Shown here: positions 8,056 to 15,841 of the stretch, piece by piece
Position numbering within the stretch: position 1 is the stretch's first letter
Layout of the letters: the number at the start of each line of letters is the position of its first letter
DNA from: Bremerella sp. P1
GTDB lineage: Bacteria; Planctomycetota; Planctomycetia; Pirellulales; Pirellulaceae
NCBI RefSeq assembly: GCF_028748185.1
Contig: NZ_CP118164.1
Coordinates: forward strand, 2,976,001-3,040,000
Direction: 5' to 3'
Length of the DNA stretch: 64,000 nt
The notes under the pieces: generated by a model
Told to the model about the DNA's origin: nothing
Databases searched by the model: none
Seen by the model: only the letters and a program-made list of their open reading frames with translations
Translations under genes and position numbers: made by a program

Positions 8056-9890
8056 TGACTGTCGCGCAGCAGCTATTTGATCTCATTGTTTCCAGGGGCA
8101 GGCAGGATGCAATTGCAGCAGAGCCGCTGGGTAGCCACTTCCGCCCAGTGAAATGCAAGCCCGCCATGGAACACTGCGAAAAGCACATTGCAGGGCTGGG
8201 TAGCATTGGGGTGTACTTTCACCTCCCTGGTAACATGTGCCGCATGGTGTGCATTGACGTTGACGCCCATGATGAAAATAACCAGCAACGAATTACAGAG
8301 GCTAAGGAGGAGTGCAGTGGGCTGTCAGGTGCATTAGATGACCTGGAGATTGAGCATGTAGTGGAAACCAGCCAGTCAGGCCAGGGGCACCACTTGTGGG
8401 TTTTTTTCGATTCAGAGTTGCCCTGCAAGACTGCACGCAATTTTGCTAGGTATGTTTTGCAACAGGCTAACGTATCCCATGCTGAGATTTACCCACGCAG
8501 CGACACGCTAGACGCTGAGCAGGTAGGCTCATTGGTGCGATTGCCCTTCTGGAATAAAAGCACCTGCGATCTCTCTCAGGCTGTGCCTGTAGAAGCCTCT
8601 GAGATCGCTCAGATCGCCTCCCAGTACAAGGAGGATTCAGTAGTCCAAGTCAGCGAGAACGTCGTTCTACAGCCCTCTCAGGGCTCCCTGAGCGACTATA
8701 CGCTGAAGATGCTGGAGGAAGATGGATCGTATATCCATTCACGGTGGAATGGAGCCACGGATGGCCTTAGCGACAAGTCAGGATCGGCAGTCGCCCTCAG
8801 CTTGGCAGATGCGCTCGTAAGAGCCTATGTGCCCACTGAGGAAATCAGGATGGCGGTAAGGATGCTGTGCGAGAGGCAGGGAAAGCCTCGCAGGGACGCA
8901 TGGATCAATGGTACTGTGGCGAAAGCGTATGGATACGCACGAGGTACTTCAGATGAAGTGACCATGAGTGCTACGGATCTGAAAAGCCTGGCAAAGGAAT
9001 GTGTGCCAGGGCTCCTGGATGGCACCAGGATGCACTATGGGCTAGGGATACCCACCCTGAATGCTTGTATCGACGGACTCGCACCCAAGCAGTTAGGGTT
9101 TATTTGTGCAAGGCCAGGGAATGGCAAAACTGCGCTAGGATGGCAGGCGTGCATCGAGAACGCAGGGGAAGGAACCCCTGCTCTCTTTGTATCGTGTGAG
9201 ATGACACGAGAGGAATTGGTAGGGCGTGCAGTGCAGTACCTCACTGGGCTGGATGTGGATCAGTTCCATGACAACCCCGAGAAGGTCATGCAGGCTGCGG
9301 CCAAGATGAATGATCGCGTGTACATTCGTGAGTGCAAGCCACGCCTGAAGAATGTGATCGATGTGATCAAGAATCACGTGATTACCAAGGGCGTCAGGTT
9401 TGTGGTGGTGGATTACATCCAGCTCATTCGCTCGCATGATCGTGCCAGTAAGCTGGAAAGCATCGAGGCATCCTGCGAGGAGTTCAAAGACCTGTGCAAG
9501 ATGCTCGACATTGCCATCCTGTGTTTGGCTCAACTCAGTCGCAGTGCTGACGCTTCTCGCCTGGAAGTGCCCAAGGGTGGACAGGTTGACCTGAATCGCT
9601 TCATGCCCACCTACGCCGATATCAAGGGTGGTGGTGCCATTGAGGAGTCAGCCGACCTGGTGATCACCCAGGTGCTGCCTGAGAAGCACCCTCTGCTTCA
9701 GCACCACACTCGCAAGGGCTCTTTGCTGGTCAACTGCCTGAAGCGACGTGGTGGCCCTGTGAGAGGCGACTGGCCGATGGATCTGTGGTTCGACATGAGC
9801 CAGCAAAAGATCAAGAGCTGGGATGAACACGCCTTCAATGCGCCTGACTCGGGTGTGCAGTTCTCTGCCTCGTTTGATGATTTCTGTTGA
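8055..9890 (+). CDS. AEP primase fused to DnaB-type helicase
   Basis: 611 residues from GTG 8055 (AAAGGA six bases upstream). The N-terminal region looks like an archaeo-eukaryotic primase: D-x-D in CIDVDAHD (near 66), SGQGHHLWVFF (near 110) and YPRSDTLDAEQVGSLVRLPF. A middle helical part resembles a PriCT-type domain. The C-terminal helicase has Walker A ARPGNGKTA (near 353), Walker B VVVDYIQLI (near 450) and the QLSRSAD sensor, as in DnaB. So one chain should prime and unwind phage DNA at the fork. The order is like T7 gp4, but the primase class differs from the TOPRIM type. Confidence 0.85.
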   Translation: MTVAQQLFDLIVSRGRQDAIAAEPLGSHFRPVKCKPAMEHCEKHIAGLGSIGVYFHLPGNMCRMVCIDVDAHDENNQQRITEAKEECSGLSGALDDLEIEHVVETSQSGQGHHLWVFFDSELPCKTARNFARYVLQQANVSHAEIYPRSDTLDAEQVGSLVRLPFWNKSTCDLSQAVPVEASEIAQIASQYKEDSVVQVSENVVLQPSQGSLSDYTLKMLEEDGSYIHSRWNGATDGLSDKSGSAVALSLADALVRAYVPTEEIRMAVRMLCERQGKPRRDAWINGTVAKAYGYARGTSDEVTMSATDLKSLAKECVPGLLDGTRMHYGLGIPTLNACIDGLAPKQLGFICARPGNGKTALGWQACIENAGEGTPALFVSCEMTREELVGRAVQYLTGLDVDQFHDNPEKVMQAAAKMNDRVYIRECKPRLKNVIDVIKNHVITKGVRFVVVDYIQLIRSHDRASKLESIEASCEEFKDLCKMLDIAILCLAQLSRSADASRLEVPKGGQVDLNRFMPTYADIKGGGAIEESADLVITQVLPEKHPLLQHHTRKGSLLVNCLKRRGGPVRGDWPMDLWFDMSQQKIKSWDEHAFNAPDSGVQFSASFDDFC

Positions 9891-9896
9891 TTCGTA

Positions 9897-9925
9897 TTGA
9901 CATTCCCACAAGTGAGGAATAAAAC
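9897..9925 (+). promoter_or_regulatory. Promoter with operator filling the spacer
   Basis: TTGACA (9897-9902), then a 17-bp spacer that is itself the motif TTCCCACAAGTGAGGAA (9903-9919), then TAAAAC (9920-9925). The -35 box is perfect and the -10 box weak. It probably drives the small-gene block from 9966. A repressor bound here would mask both boxes. Confidence 0.6.
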
Positions 9926-9937
9926 TTCCTCATCGCG

Positions 9938-9954
9938 TTCACACTAGTTACTAA
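9938..9954 (+). promoter_or_regulatory. Operator-like motif downstream of the 9897 promoter
   Basis: TTCACACTAGTTACTAA, a second copy at about +6 to +22 of the predicted transcript, overlapping the start of the ribosome site of the gene at 9966. The pair of sites suggests cooperative repression. Confidence 0.5.
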
Positions 9955-9965
9955 AGGAGCTTCTT

Positions 9966-10610
9966 ATGTGCCATGTCGAGATCCTGGATGCCAGCCCTGT
10001 GCAAGAACCCGAGAAAGAGATGGTGTGGCCGCAGTTGCGACTGTGCGAAGGCTTTAGGCGAGTGTTCTTCACTGAGGAGGTCGCACTCACTGATGTTGGC
10101 GTGCAGCTTGCTGGTGCTGGGCGAATCTCGCGTGTTGATAGCTTCTGCTACTCCACCCCACCCGCCAACACCCAGTGGCAGATCAGGATCACAGCAGAGG
10201 ATGGCAGTGAGTACCCACGGGTGGAGAAGATTGACCTTGGTGGAGGTGACAATGCGACTTGGCTGCGACTGAACGGCAATGACAATGGCAGCGTCTTGAT
10301 CGCCTGCGATCCTGGATACGGCCCCTTTGGGATTGGCGAGATGTCAGAGCATGGCCTTATGGATAGCTATCCTCTCCCCAAAGGCACTATCACCACGATC
10401 ACCGTGAGTGAAGGCAAGGTCAGTGCTGAGATCGAGGAGCCTAAGCCAGCGTTTCCGTATCGCTTGAAGAATGGTGCTGTCTTGGTGAAGCACCCATGCA
10501 ACTACCAGATATTTACTTCCTCAGGCGAAAAGGGTGGCGAAGCTGGTTTTGTCACCCTGGATGACCTCAAGCAGGCAGTTGCCTACATCAAGGAACACGC
10601 CAATGACTGA
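9966..10610 (+). CDS. Hypothetical phage protein
   Basis: 214 residues, no recognised family. Mixed beta-rich sequence with Gly-Asp-Asn patches (LGGGDNATWLRLNGNDNG), and no signal peptide or membrane segment. Ribosome site AAGGAG six bases before ATG 9966. First gene after the promoter at 9897, and it overlaps the next gene by eight bases. A genuine gene by codon pattern and spacing; role unknown. Confidence 0.7.
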   Translation: MCHVEILDASPVQEPEKEMVWPQLRLCEGFRRVFFTEEVALTDVGVQLAGAGRISRVDSFCYSTPPANTQWQIRITAEDGSEYPRVEKIDLGGGDNATWLRLNGNDNGSVLIACDPGYGPFGIGEMSEHGLMDSYPLPKGTITTITVSEGKVSAEIEEPKPAFPYRLKNGAVLVKHPCNYQIFTSSGEKGGEAGFVTLDDLKQAVAYIKEHAND

Positions 10611-10989
10611 TTCTACCCAGAGCACACACAGCTCTCTGGGGCAGTGGCAGTGCCCTCAGTGCCAGGCACCCTTGCTGCCGACACCCAGTGGCTCTGTGTG
10701 CTCCAAGGGCTGTGGCAAGCTCCTGGTCAAGATGAGCAATAAGGCTGCACGCAGGGCCATTGCCATCTTGTCTCTGGGGCTGAAGGATGCCTGCCAGGTA
10801 GCGGGTGGCTGGATCATAGATGGTGATCAGAGTGTGATCTACCAGAAGGACAAAGAGGCCAGCAAAAAGACTGAGGGTCGCAAGGTGGACAGTCTGCCCA
10901 AGTGGCTGGAGGAAGATCAGGTGCTGGCACTGGATGGGCATAAGGTGATTGTACTCAAGGTGGGTTCAAGTATCGCTCACAGGTTTTAA
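10603..10989 (+). CDS. Zinc-ribbon protein, hypothetical
   Basis: 128 residues from ATG 10603, which overlaps the end of the previous gene. The N-terminal segment WQCPQCQAPLLPTP...VCSKGC has two Cys pairs of a small zinc ribbon. The remainder is a mixed alpha/beta region (QVLALDGHKVIVLKVGSS) with no recognised family. Likely nucleic-acid or protein binding, as for the other small Cys-rich products of this operon. Confidence 0.65.
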   Translation: MTDSTQSTHSSLGQWQCPQCQAPLLPTPSGSVCSKGCGKLLVKMSNKAARRAIAILSLGLKDACQVAGGWIIDGDQSVIYQKDKEASKKTEGRKVDSLPKWLEEDQVLALDGHKVIVLKVGSSIAHRF

Positions 10990-11001
10990 GGAGCCACAAC
11001 C

Positions 11002-11235
11002 ATGGCCAAGAGTGAATCGTTTGATGTGGAGGGGCTGAAGCGACAGGGAGATTTTCTGATGTCTCGCCCTGGGATGTTGCGAGTGGGAGCCGAGTTGCGA
11101 TCGGCAGCTAAGCATATCGAAGCGATGGAGTTTGTCCTGTCATCCATCGTCCGTGACCTGCCACAGAAGCGTGACTGGTTAGACCCGTCAATTGAAAAGC
11201 AGGCACGTGACCTCCTGGGAGGACCCACGAAATGA
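11002..11235 (+). CDS. Small hypothetical helical protein
   Basis: 77 residues (MAKSESFDVEGLKRQG), mostly helical by pattern, with no recognised motif. AAGGAG lies nine bases before the ATG, and its stop overlaps the next ATG (ATGA). Confidence 0.65.
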   Translation: MAKSESFDVEGLKRQGDFLMSRPGMLRVGAELRSAAKHIEAMEFVLSSIVRDLPQKRDWLDPSIEKQARDLLGGPTK

Positions 11236-11663
11236 GCAACGAAACGAACGCGACAGCGCTAGATATTCAAAGCTGGATCGAGGATGCCAACCAATGCGAC
11301 AGGCATTTAATCGAGATCCCTGTCAGCCTTCTCGAAGCTGCACGTGATGAGATTCGCAAGCTGAAGTTCGTAACAGATCAAGTTGAAACTAACGCTTATG
11401 CCATTGCTGAGGAGCGTGACCAACTCAAGGCCGAACTTGAAGCGGTGCGGGAGGAACGTGACAACCTCAAGTGGCATGATGCTGGAGACAGGTATCCGCC
11501 ATCGAACGAGGAAGTTGACATCGCATACAACGGACTAGAGTCAATCGGGCATATGAACAGTTTCAATCAGTGGTTGGTTAAGGATACGCCAATACAAGGT
11601 GTGACTCATTGGCGGTTTCGAGTGTTTCCAAGGCAAGCCCTAGCCCAGAAAGGCGGTGAGTGA
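11232..11663 (+). CDS. DUF551-like phage protein with coiled coil
   Basis: 143 residues. The central region is a predicted coiled coil (EERDQLKAELEAVREERD). The C-terminal part WHDAGDRYPPSNEEVDIAYN ending GVTHWRFRVFPRQAL follows the outline of DUF551 domains (W...PP..eV...ThWr). DUF551 has no known reaction. ATGA overlap with the gene before. Confidence 0.6.
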   Translation: MSNETNATALDIQSWIEDANQCDRHLIEIPVSLLEAARDEIRKLKFVTDQVETNAYAIAEERDQLKAELEAVREERDNLKWHDAGDRYPPSNEEVDIAYNGLESIGHMNSFNQWLVKDTPIQGVTHWRFRVFPRQALAQKGGE

Positions 11664-11779
11664 TGAGCCCAAACCCAGCCCACGAGCTACCAACAACGCT
11701 TTTCATTCATGCCGAGATGAGCCGCAAACTTCTTCCGCATCATGCAAAGCCAGCGGAAGACATGGAAGGCAAGCAATGA
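11663..11779 (+). CDS. Possible 38-residue protein
   Basis: Frame MSPNPAHELPTTLF to stop at 11779. The ATG shares one base with the preceding stop (TGATG), the pattern used by neighbours. No recognised motif. A competing GTG frame from 11656 covers the same stretch, so this is a weak call. Confidence 0.35.
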   Translation: MSPNPAHELPTTLFIHAEMSRKLLPHHAKPAEDMEGKQ

Positions 11780-11830
11780 GTGATGTGCTACATCCAAAGA
11801 ATGATCGAGCAGGCAAAAAGGGAGTATCCC

Positions 11831-12214
11831 ATGGGCAAGGCTAGTCGAGTCAAAGGTGCCTCTGGCGAGCGTGAAGCTGCCAAGGAGTTTAACAACCTCT
11901 TTCCTGGCGTAGAGGCCAAGCGTGGCATCGCTCAGACACGCCATGGCGGCAAAGAGGGGGCTGACCTCTCCATGCAACCGAACCTGCACATTGAGGTGAA
12001 GCGCCAAAAGAAGGTTAGTATCAAGGCGGCCATGAAGCAGGCTGAGGATGATGCCCAGGGTACTGGCGGTACACCTGGTACTGTCACGCGAGAGGATGGC
12101 AAGCCCTGGTACTTCTGCTGTCGCCTGGAGGATCTACCCAAGGTAGTGAGCGAACTCTCCTCTTATTTGCCAGGGCATTCTCCACTAGTTGAAAATGGAG
12201 GTGAGGATGCTTAA
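11831..12214 (+). CDS. Holliday-junction-resolvase-like PD-(D/E)XK nuclease
   Basis: 127 residues from ATG 11831, with AAGGGAG six bases upstream; longer frames would start at 11780. The pattern RVKGASGEREAAKEF (Glu of motif I), then GADLSMQPNLHIEVKRQKK (D...E-x-K of the active site) is the Hjc/phage resolvase-like PD-(D/E)XK arrangement. Probably resolves branched phage DNA before packaging. Could instead be a general VRR-like nuclease. Ends inside the next gene's start region, which also carries an operator-like motif. Confidence 0.75.
   Translation: MGKASRVKGASGEREAAKEFNNLFPGVEAKRGIAQTRHGGKEGADLSMQPNLHIEVKRQKKVSIKAAMKQAEDDAQGTGGTPGTVTREDGKPWYFCCRLEDLPKVVSELSSYLPGHSPLVENGGEDA
12178..12195 (+). 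promoter_or_regulatory. Operator-like motif at a gene junction
   Basis: TTCTCCACTAGTTGAAAA, overlapping the end of the resolvase-like gene. No promoter boxes flank it. One base longer than consensus, as at 4492. Confidence 0.45.
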
Positions 12215-12767
12215 CGAATCACATGTGATCCAGGTGCGTCTCACTGACCAGATGCTCGATATGTGTCAGCATTTTGCTCTGGAGTTGTGCCACTGGGATA
12301 GTCCATCCCTGATCTTCGACAACAAGATGGAGCGTGCCAATCGCAAGTGGCAGGACTCCTACACAGGCATCCTGGGTGAAGCTGCTGTCGCCTTCTGGCT
12401 TGGCAGATACAGCGAGTGGATCGAGTGTCGCTCCCTGGCCGCTGTCTCTAAGAACCCACAACTGCCCTACGACATCCCTGGCACGATCATTGACGCCAAG
12501 GCCAGGGCGATCAGCAAGGAGCAGCCTGATCCCCTGGGCTACAAGATGTACGTGCGAGAAGTCTCTACACATAAGCAAGCCACGTTCGTGCAAGTGGTGG
12601 TAGATGCCAGTGAGCATCATGCCCTTTGCCACATTGTGGGGTGGATGGGCACTGATGAAATCATCACCACCCAGCACCTCGATGCCACTACGAAGTACTC
12701 CATCAAGGCATGTGATTTACATCCGATTCCTAAGATCCATGGGGTAATCCCAGGAGGTGATAGATGA
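12207..12767 (+). CDS. PD-(D/E)XK nuclease-like protein
   Basis: 186 residues from ATG 12207, directly preceded by GGAGGTGAGG. The segment YTGILGEAAVAFWLGRY (motif-I Glu) followed by LPYDIPGTIIDAKAR (D...D-x-K) fits the PD-(D/E)XK nuclease fold; after it the sequence is beta-rich. Second such nuclease in tandem with the resolvase-like gene. Target unknown; could be a host-DNA-degrading or recombination enzyme. Moderate confidence in the fold, low in the role. Confidence 0.62.
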   Translation: MLNESHVIQVRLTDQMLDMCQHFALELCHWDSPSLIFDNKMERANRKWQDSYTGILGEAAVAFWLGRYSEWIECRSLAAVSKNPQLPYDIPGTIIDAKARAISKEQPDPLGYKMYVREVSTHKQATFVQVVVDASEHHALCHIVGWMGTDEIITTQHLDATTKYSIKACDLHPIPKIHGVIPGGDR

Positions 12768-12994
12768 TTGTATGCGACAACTGCGGAGCCGAGGACGCTG
12801 CCACAGTCGATGTTCGCATGGACACGAAGTCGATGCACACATCGGCTGGCCAAGTGGATCTCTGCCGTGGGTGCCAAGACAGGCTCTATGCCCCCATGTG
12901 CGACATGGTGGACATGATGTTAAAGAAGGGCGTGGAGGAGATAGAGCCGCACTACAGGCTCTCGGCAGCGCGAGACACGGGTCGCACTTCCTAA
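12764..12994 (+). CDS. Small zinc-ribbon protein
   Basis: 76 residues (MIVCDNCGAEDAATVDV). Two CxxC pairs, CDNC near the N-terminus and CRGC near residue 40, form a rubredoxin-like zinc knuckle. The C-terminal part is helical. ATGA overlap with the nuclease gene. Function not recognised. Confidence 0.65.
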   Translation: MIVCDNCGAEDAATVDVRMDTKSMHTSAGQVDLCRGCQDRLYAPMCDMVDMMLKKGVEEIEPHYRLSAARDTGRTS

Positions 12995-13057
12995 GCCGCG
13001 AGCATCCCATGGCAGAAGTGTACGCAAGTTCGATATTAGTCACACAGGGAGTTAGCG

Positions 13058-13423
13058 GTGAGCACAGAAAAGCAATGCGCGATATGCGGCAAAGGGTTCA
13101 GCAAGTTCAGCCGCTACAAGCCCTGTTGCAGCAGCGAATGCAAGAACGAGCATCTGCGATCCTCCATGCCTCCTGGGCTGACAGACAGTGAGCTGGAGAT
13201 CGTGGAGCGTTTGAATCGCGATGAGGCTGGACCGTGGGACGAGCATTACATTGACAGTCGCATTCGAGAGATCACAGAGGCGATGCGAGAGAAATGGAGT
13301 GCCGACCGCCTGTCGGGGCAGGAGCGACACATGCCTGTCGTCACCAAAGCCTACGAGAACGTCACCCAGGGGCGTGGTGACACTTATCACTTGAACTGCG
13401 TAGGGGATGCCAATTGGACGTAG
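13058..13423 (+). CDS. Zinc-finger hypothetical protein
   Basis: 121 residues from GTG 13058 with GGGAG upstream. N-terminal CAICGKGFSKFSRYKPCC...C resembles a small treble-clef or zinc-knuckle finger as seen in phage DNA-binding proteins. A charged helix follows. Overlaps the next gene by ten bases. Confidence 0.6.
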   Translation: MSTEKQCAICGKGFSKFSRYKPCCSSECKNEHLRSSMPPGLTDSELEIVERLNRDEAGPWDEHYIDSRIREITEAMREKWSADRLSGQERHMPVVTKAYENVTQGRGDTYHLNCVGDANWT

Positions 13424-13611
13424 GCAAGCTGAAAGAAGCTGCTGAAGCTGGTGGCAAGCAGGAGTTCTTTGTGAGCTACATGGCTCAGCACTTTGAGTGG
13501 CGAGACAAGAATCAGATTAAGCAGCCAACAGGTGTTTGGCTGGAAGACATTGGAAAACTCTGGAAGGAGATTGTGGAAGATGGACGAACAAGTGAAAGAA
13601 CGACTGGTTGA
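13414..13611 (+). CDS. Small hypothetical protein
   Basis: 65 residues from TTG 13414 (LDVGKLKEAAEAGG), no recognised motif; helical and charged. Overlaps genes on both sides. The TTG start is weakly supported, though the frame follows the operon codon pattern. Confidence 0.5.
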   Translation: MDVGKLKEAAEAGGKQEFFVSYMAQHFEWRDKNQIKQPTGVWLEDIGKLWKEIVEDGRTSERTTG

Positions 13612-13966
13612 TTCACTGGATAAGGTTATGCAGTGGGCAGAAGGTGCTGAAGAGTTTGTGCTGGAGCAGGCACCATTGGTAGCACAGGAGATTGTGGCCT
13701 GGAAGTTTTACGAGGGCTTGTGCTGGGGGATTGTACTGGCCACTGTGATCGTCGCGGTGCTCACCGCCGCTGCTATAGCATGCTGGGTGATAATCTCAAA
13801 TTCAGAAGACAGTGAAGGCAAAGTGTTTGCAGTGTTCCCGCCACTGTTTGCAGCGTTCCCGATAGTTCCAGCCACGGTCTGCTTGGCCCAGTGTGTAGTG
13901 CAATCTGTTCAAGCGTGTGTTGCACCTCGCCTCGTTATTATCGACTACCTGAGTCAGTTGATGTAG
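13580..13966 (+). CDS. Two-segment membrane protein, holin-like
   Basis: 128 residues from ATG 13580. A soluble helical start (DEQVKERLVDSLDKVMQWAEGAEEF) is followed by a strong membrane segment (GIVLATVIVAVLTAAAIACW) and a second hydrophobic stretch (VFPPLFAAFPIVPATVCLAQC). It is the last rightward gene before the terminators. A holin or superinfection-exclusion role is possible; neither can be shown here. Confidence 0.6.
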   Translation: MDEQVKERLVDSLDKVMQWAEGAEEFVLEQAPLVAQEIVAWKFYEGLCWGIVLATVIVAVLTAAAIACWVIISNSEDSEGKVFAVFPPLFAAFPIVPATVCLAQCVVQSVQACVAPRLVIIDYLSQLM

Positions 13967-13974
13967 ACAAATAA

Positions 13975-14004
13975 AAAAGCCCCAGGCTTTCACCCAGGGC
14001 TTTC
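13975..14004 (-). terminator. Terminator of the leftward late operon
   Basis: Read leftward: GCCCTGGG, loop, CCTGGGGC, then TTTTTTATTTG. Placed 38 bp after the last late gene. The hairpin also forms on the rightward strand but without a T run. Confidence 0.75.
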
Positions 14005-14020
14005 GTCCAACCAGTCTAAG

Positions 14021-14041
14021 GCACGCTTCGGCGTGCTTTTT
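14021..14041 (+). terminator. Terminator of the rightward early operon
   Basis: GCACGC, tetraloop TTCG, GCGTGC, then TTTTTCT. With the leftward hairpin at 13975 it separates the converging operons. Confidence 0.8.
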
Positions 14042-14497
14042 CTATGCAATCAGCGTTTCGTCTTTCAGTACGCGATCCGCATTATCCTTCACATCCTTGC
14101 TCAGGTTGGCCATGTGAGCCTTGAGCGACCTGAACTCATCAGGGTCGGCCTTGCTCATCTCGCTCATGTAGGCACGCACACCATCGCCCAGCATGGCATA
14201 CTTGCCAGCCGAGTTATCAAGCTGCTTGCTCATCACCTTGGCCTGTGCCTGGATCTCCGCAGCGTTACCGCTAAGCAGAGTAGCCAACAGGTCAGCGATC
14301 TGCCCCAAGCCGCTGGCGCTCATGCGGCTCACCAAGTCCTGAATCACCCGCTTGTCGATCTCCACGTCCTTGTCCAGGCCAGGGATCGTAATCTCACGGT
14401 TGCCATCCTTGTCGTCGTCCTTGCTAAACAGCAGCAAGTAGACCAGCCCACCGATCAGGGCCAGTTGCACGTAGGGGTTTGCTAAAATCTCAGCCAT
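14042..14497 (-). CDS. Membrane-anchored phage protein
   Basis: 151 residues from ATG 14497 (AAAGGA and AATCAC before it); a longer frame from 14623 would overlap the upstream gene. The N-terminal segment VQLALIGGLVYLLLFS is a membrane span. The rest is a charged helical soluble domain (VIQDLVSRMSASGLGQIADLLATLLSG). Last gene of the late operon, next to exported proteins, so a lysis or envelope role is possible. Not recognised. Confidence 0.65.
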   Translation of the reverse strand: MAEILANPYVQLALIGGLVYLLLFSKDDDKDGNREITIPGLDKDVEIDKRVIQDLVSRMSASGLGQIADLLATLLSGNAAEIQAQAKVMSKQLDNSAGKYAMLGDGVRAYMSEMSKADPDEFRSLKAHMANLSKDVKDNADRVLKDETLIA

Positions 14498-14501
14498 GTG
14501 A

Positions 14502-15212
14502 TTATTTCCTTTTCTTTCGTCGCTTGAGTAAGAGTAGTACGCCAGCAGCTGCCGCCAGGCCACCACCGATATAAGGGTTGCCACTGAGGAACGATGTTGC
14601 TGCTCCAGTGGCTGCTTTACCAATGAGCCAATCTAGCCAGGGCGTCTCAACCACAGGCTTCTCGTCAGGCGTTACCACCAGAGGTTGAGGCTTTGGCTGA
14701 GGCTCAGGCTGTGGTGCTGGGCAGTAAGGACCAGGGCAGGGTCTACTCCAGGGTCGCCAGGCCATGTAGCGTGCCTTGGGACGCAGGGTATCACATGCGT
14801 AGTCCAGTGCCTGCACGAGCTGGTCTGGGTCCACAATGGCCTTCAGTTGAGTACCACCAAGCTGTGCCCGCATGGCGCCATCCACATCCTGAACTACCAG
14901 GATCGGATAGTCATTGCCATAGGACGACATGAGGTGACTCTTGAAGACTGGGCTCTTGGATTCGTAGTGTCGCCACTCAGTGGAATCCTTGAGCTTCTTC
15001 AGGCGAGTGTCACTCTCAAACCATTCGTCGATGTGAGTCTCGCCTTGGGTCACGAGGACCGTGTACCACCTCCTGCCCTCGGGCAGTTCGACACTGTGGA
15101 TCTCATCCACAAATGCCATGTTGTTCTCTACTGCGGGTGCTGGCTCATGGCCAATCGAGATACCCAGCAGCAATGCGATCAGTAGGCCGATCACTGGCCA
15201 TTTACTCTTCAT
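14502..15212 (-). CDS. Exported protein with C-terminal membrane anchor
   Basis: 236 residues from ATG 15212. N-terminal signal peptide or anchor (MKSKWPVIGLLIALLLG), then a domain with a thioredoxin-like outline (WYTVLVTQGE...YPILVVQDVDGAMRAQLGG) but no CxxC. A Pro/Gln-rich linker leads to a final hydrophobic span plus basic end (GVLLLLKRRKKRK). The signal, anchor and basic-tail layout resembles sorted surface proteins. Overlaps the cysteine-peptidase gene by 11 bp. Possible lysis or cell-surface exclusion role; not recognised. Confidence 0.6.
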   Translation of the reverse strand: MKSKWPVIGLLIALLLGISIGHEPAPAVENNMAFVDEIHSVELPEGRRWYTVLVTQGETHIDEWFESDTRLKKLKDSTEWRHYESKSPVFKSHLMSSYGNDYPILVVQDVDGAMRAQLGGTQLKAIVDPDQLVQALDYACDTLRPKARYMAWRPWSRPCPGPYCPAPQPEPQPKPQPLVVTPDEKPVVETPWLDWLIGKAATGAATSFLSGNPYIGGGLAAAAGVLLLLKRRKKRK

Positions 15213-15840
15213 TCTCTCTCTCCACAAGATAGTCGTGTGGATTGTATGGTTTCGGCGGTGGTGCCTTCACCAGTGGCACAATGGCTCCTCCTGAGTATTT
15301 GTTGCGCCAATTCCACAGAAACGTAGACTTCTCCACAAAGATAAAGTCATTGATACGATTGTTATCCAGAAGGCAGGCGTACTCTTTGCCATCCTTCTGT
15401 ACCCAGCCTAGAAAGCTGATAGCGTGTTCTGGGTAGTAGGTGATCGCCGCCACGAGTCTGTGATTGTGGGCATAGTCCAAGACTCGGATATCACCATTCT
15501 CATTGGCACCCTGGCCAGAGTGCTGGGTGCGTTTGTAGGGGATCTTGTAATGATCCAGGACACGTGCAATGTCCCATGTACTGGCTCCATGCCCATAAGT
15601 GTTGCGCCAGTTGTCAGCAACGGCACCTTTGTCTGCCCACCGTAGAGCTACCTGCGTCGATGCGTGGTAGCATGAGCCACCCCAGTAGTTCTTCACCCGC
15701 AGGTCGAAGGGCACATCGGCTGGTGGGCGTGAGAGGTCCAGAGGCTGTCTCTGGAAGTATTGGATCACATTGCTAGAGGTGTGACTGCCAACAAGTAATA
15801 CGGCTGCGAGGAGAGGCACCGCAAGCCACTTTTGCTTCAT
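15202..15840 (-). CDS. Exported papain/C39-like cysteine peptidase
   Basis: 212 residues. Signal peptide MKQKWLAVPLLAAVLLVG. The catalytic pattern is C57 (YWGGSCYHAS), H139 (PEHAISFLG) and D159/N160 (CLLDNNR), the order of papain-like and C39 peptidases. Sequence around the Cys and His fits NlpC/C39-type hydrolases. Sits at the end of the late operon directly after the ejection proteins, where lysis genes are often found, so cutting cell-wall or protein surface material during lysis or entry is likely. Planctomycete envelopes are unusual, and the substrate is not deducible. Confidence 0.7.
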   Translation of the reverse strand: MKQKWLAVPLLAAVLLVGSHTSSNVIQYFQRQPLDLSRPPADVPFDLRVKNYWGGSCYHASTQVALRWADKGAVADNWRNTYGHGASTWDIARVLDHYKIPYKRTQHSGQGANENGDIRVLDYAHNHRLVAAITYYPEHAISFLGWVQKDGKEYACLLDNNRINDFIFVEKSTFLWNWRNKYSGGAIVPLVKAPPPKPYNPHDYLVERENEE

Positions 15841-15841
15841 A

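Noticed and set aside
11656-11844. 62-residue frame from GTG 11656
   Set aside because: Overlaps an equally weak 38-residue frame that uses the operon's stop/start overlap; it also crosses the start of the resolvase-like gene.
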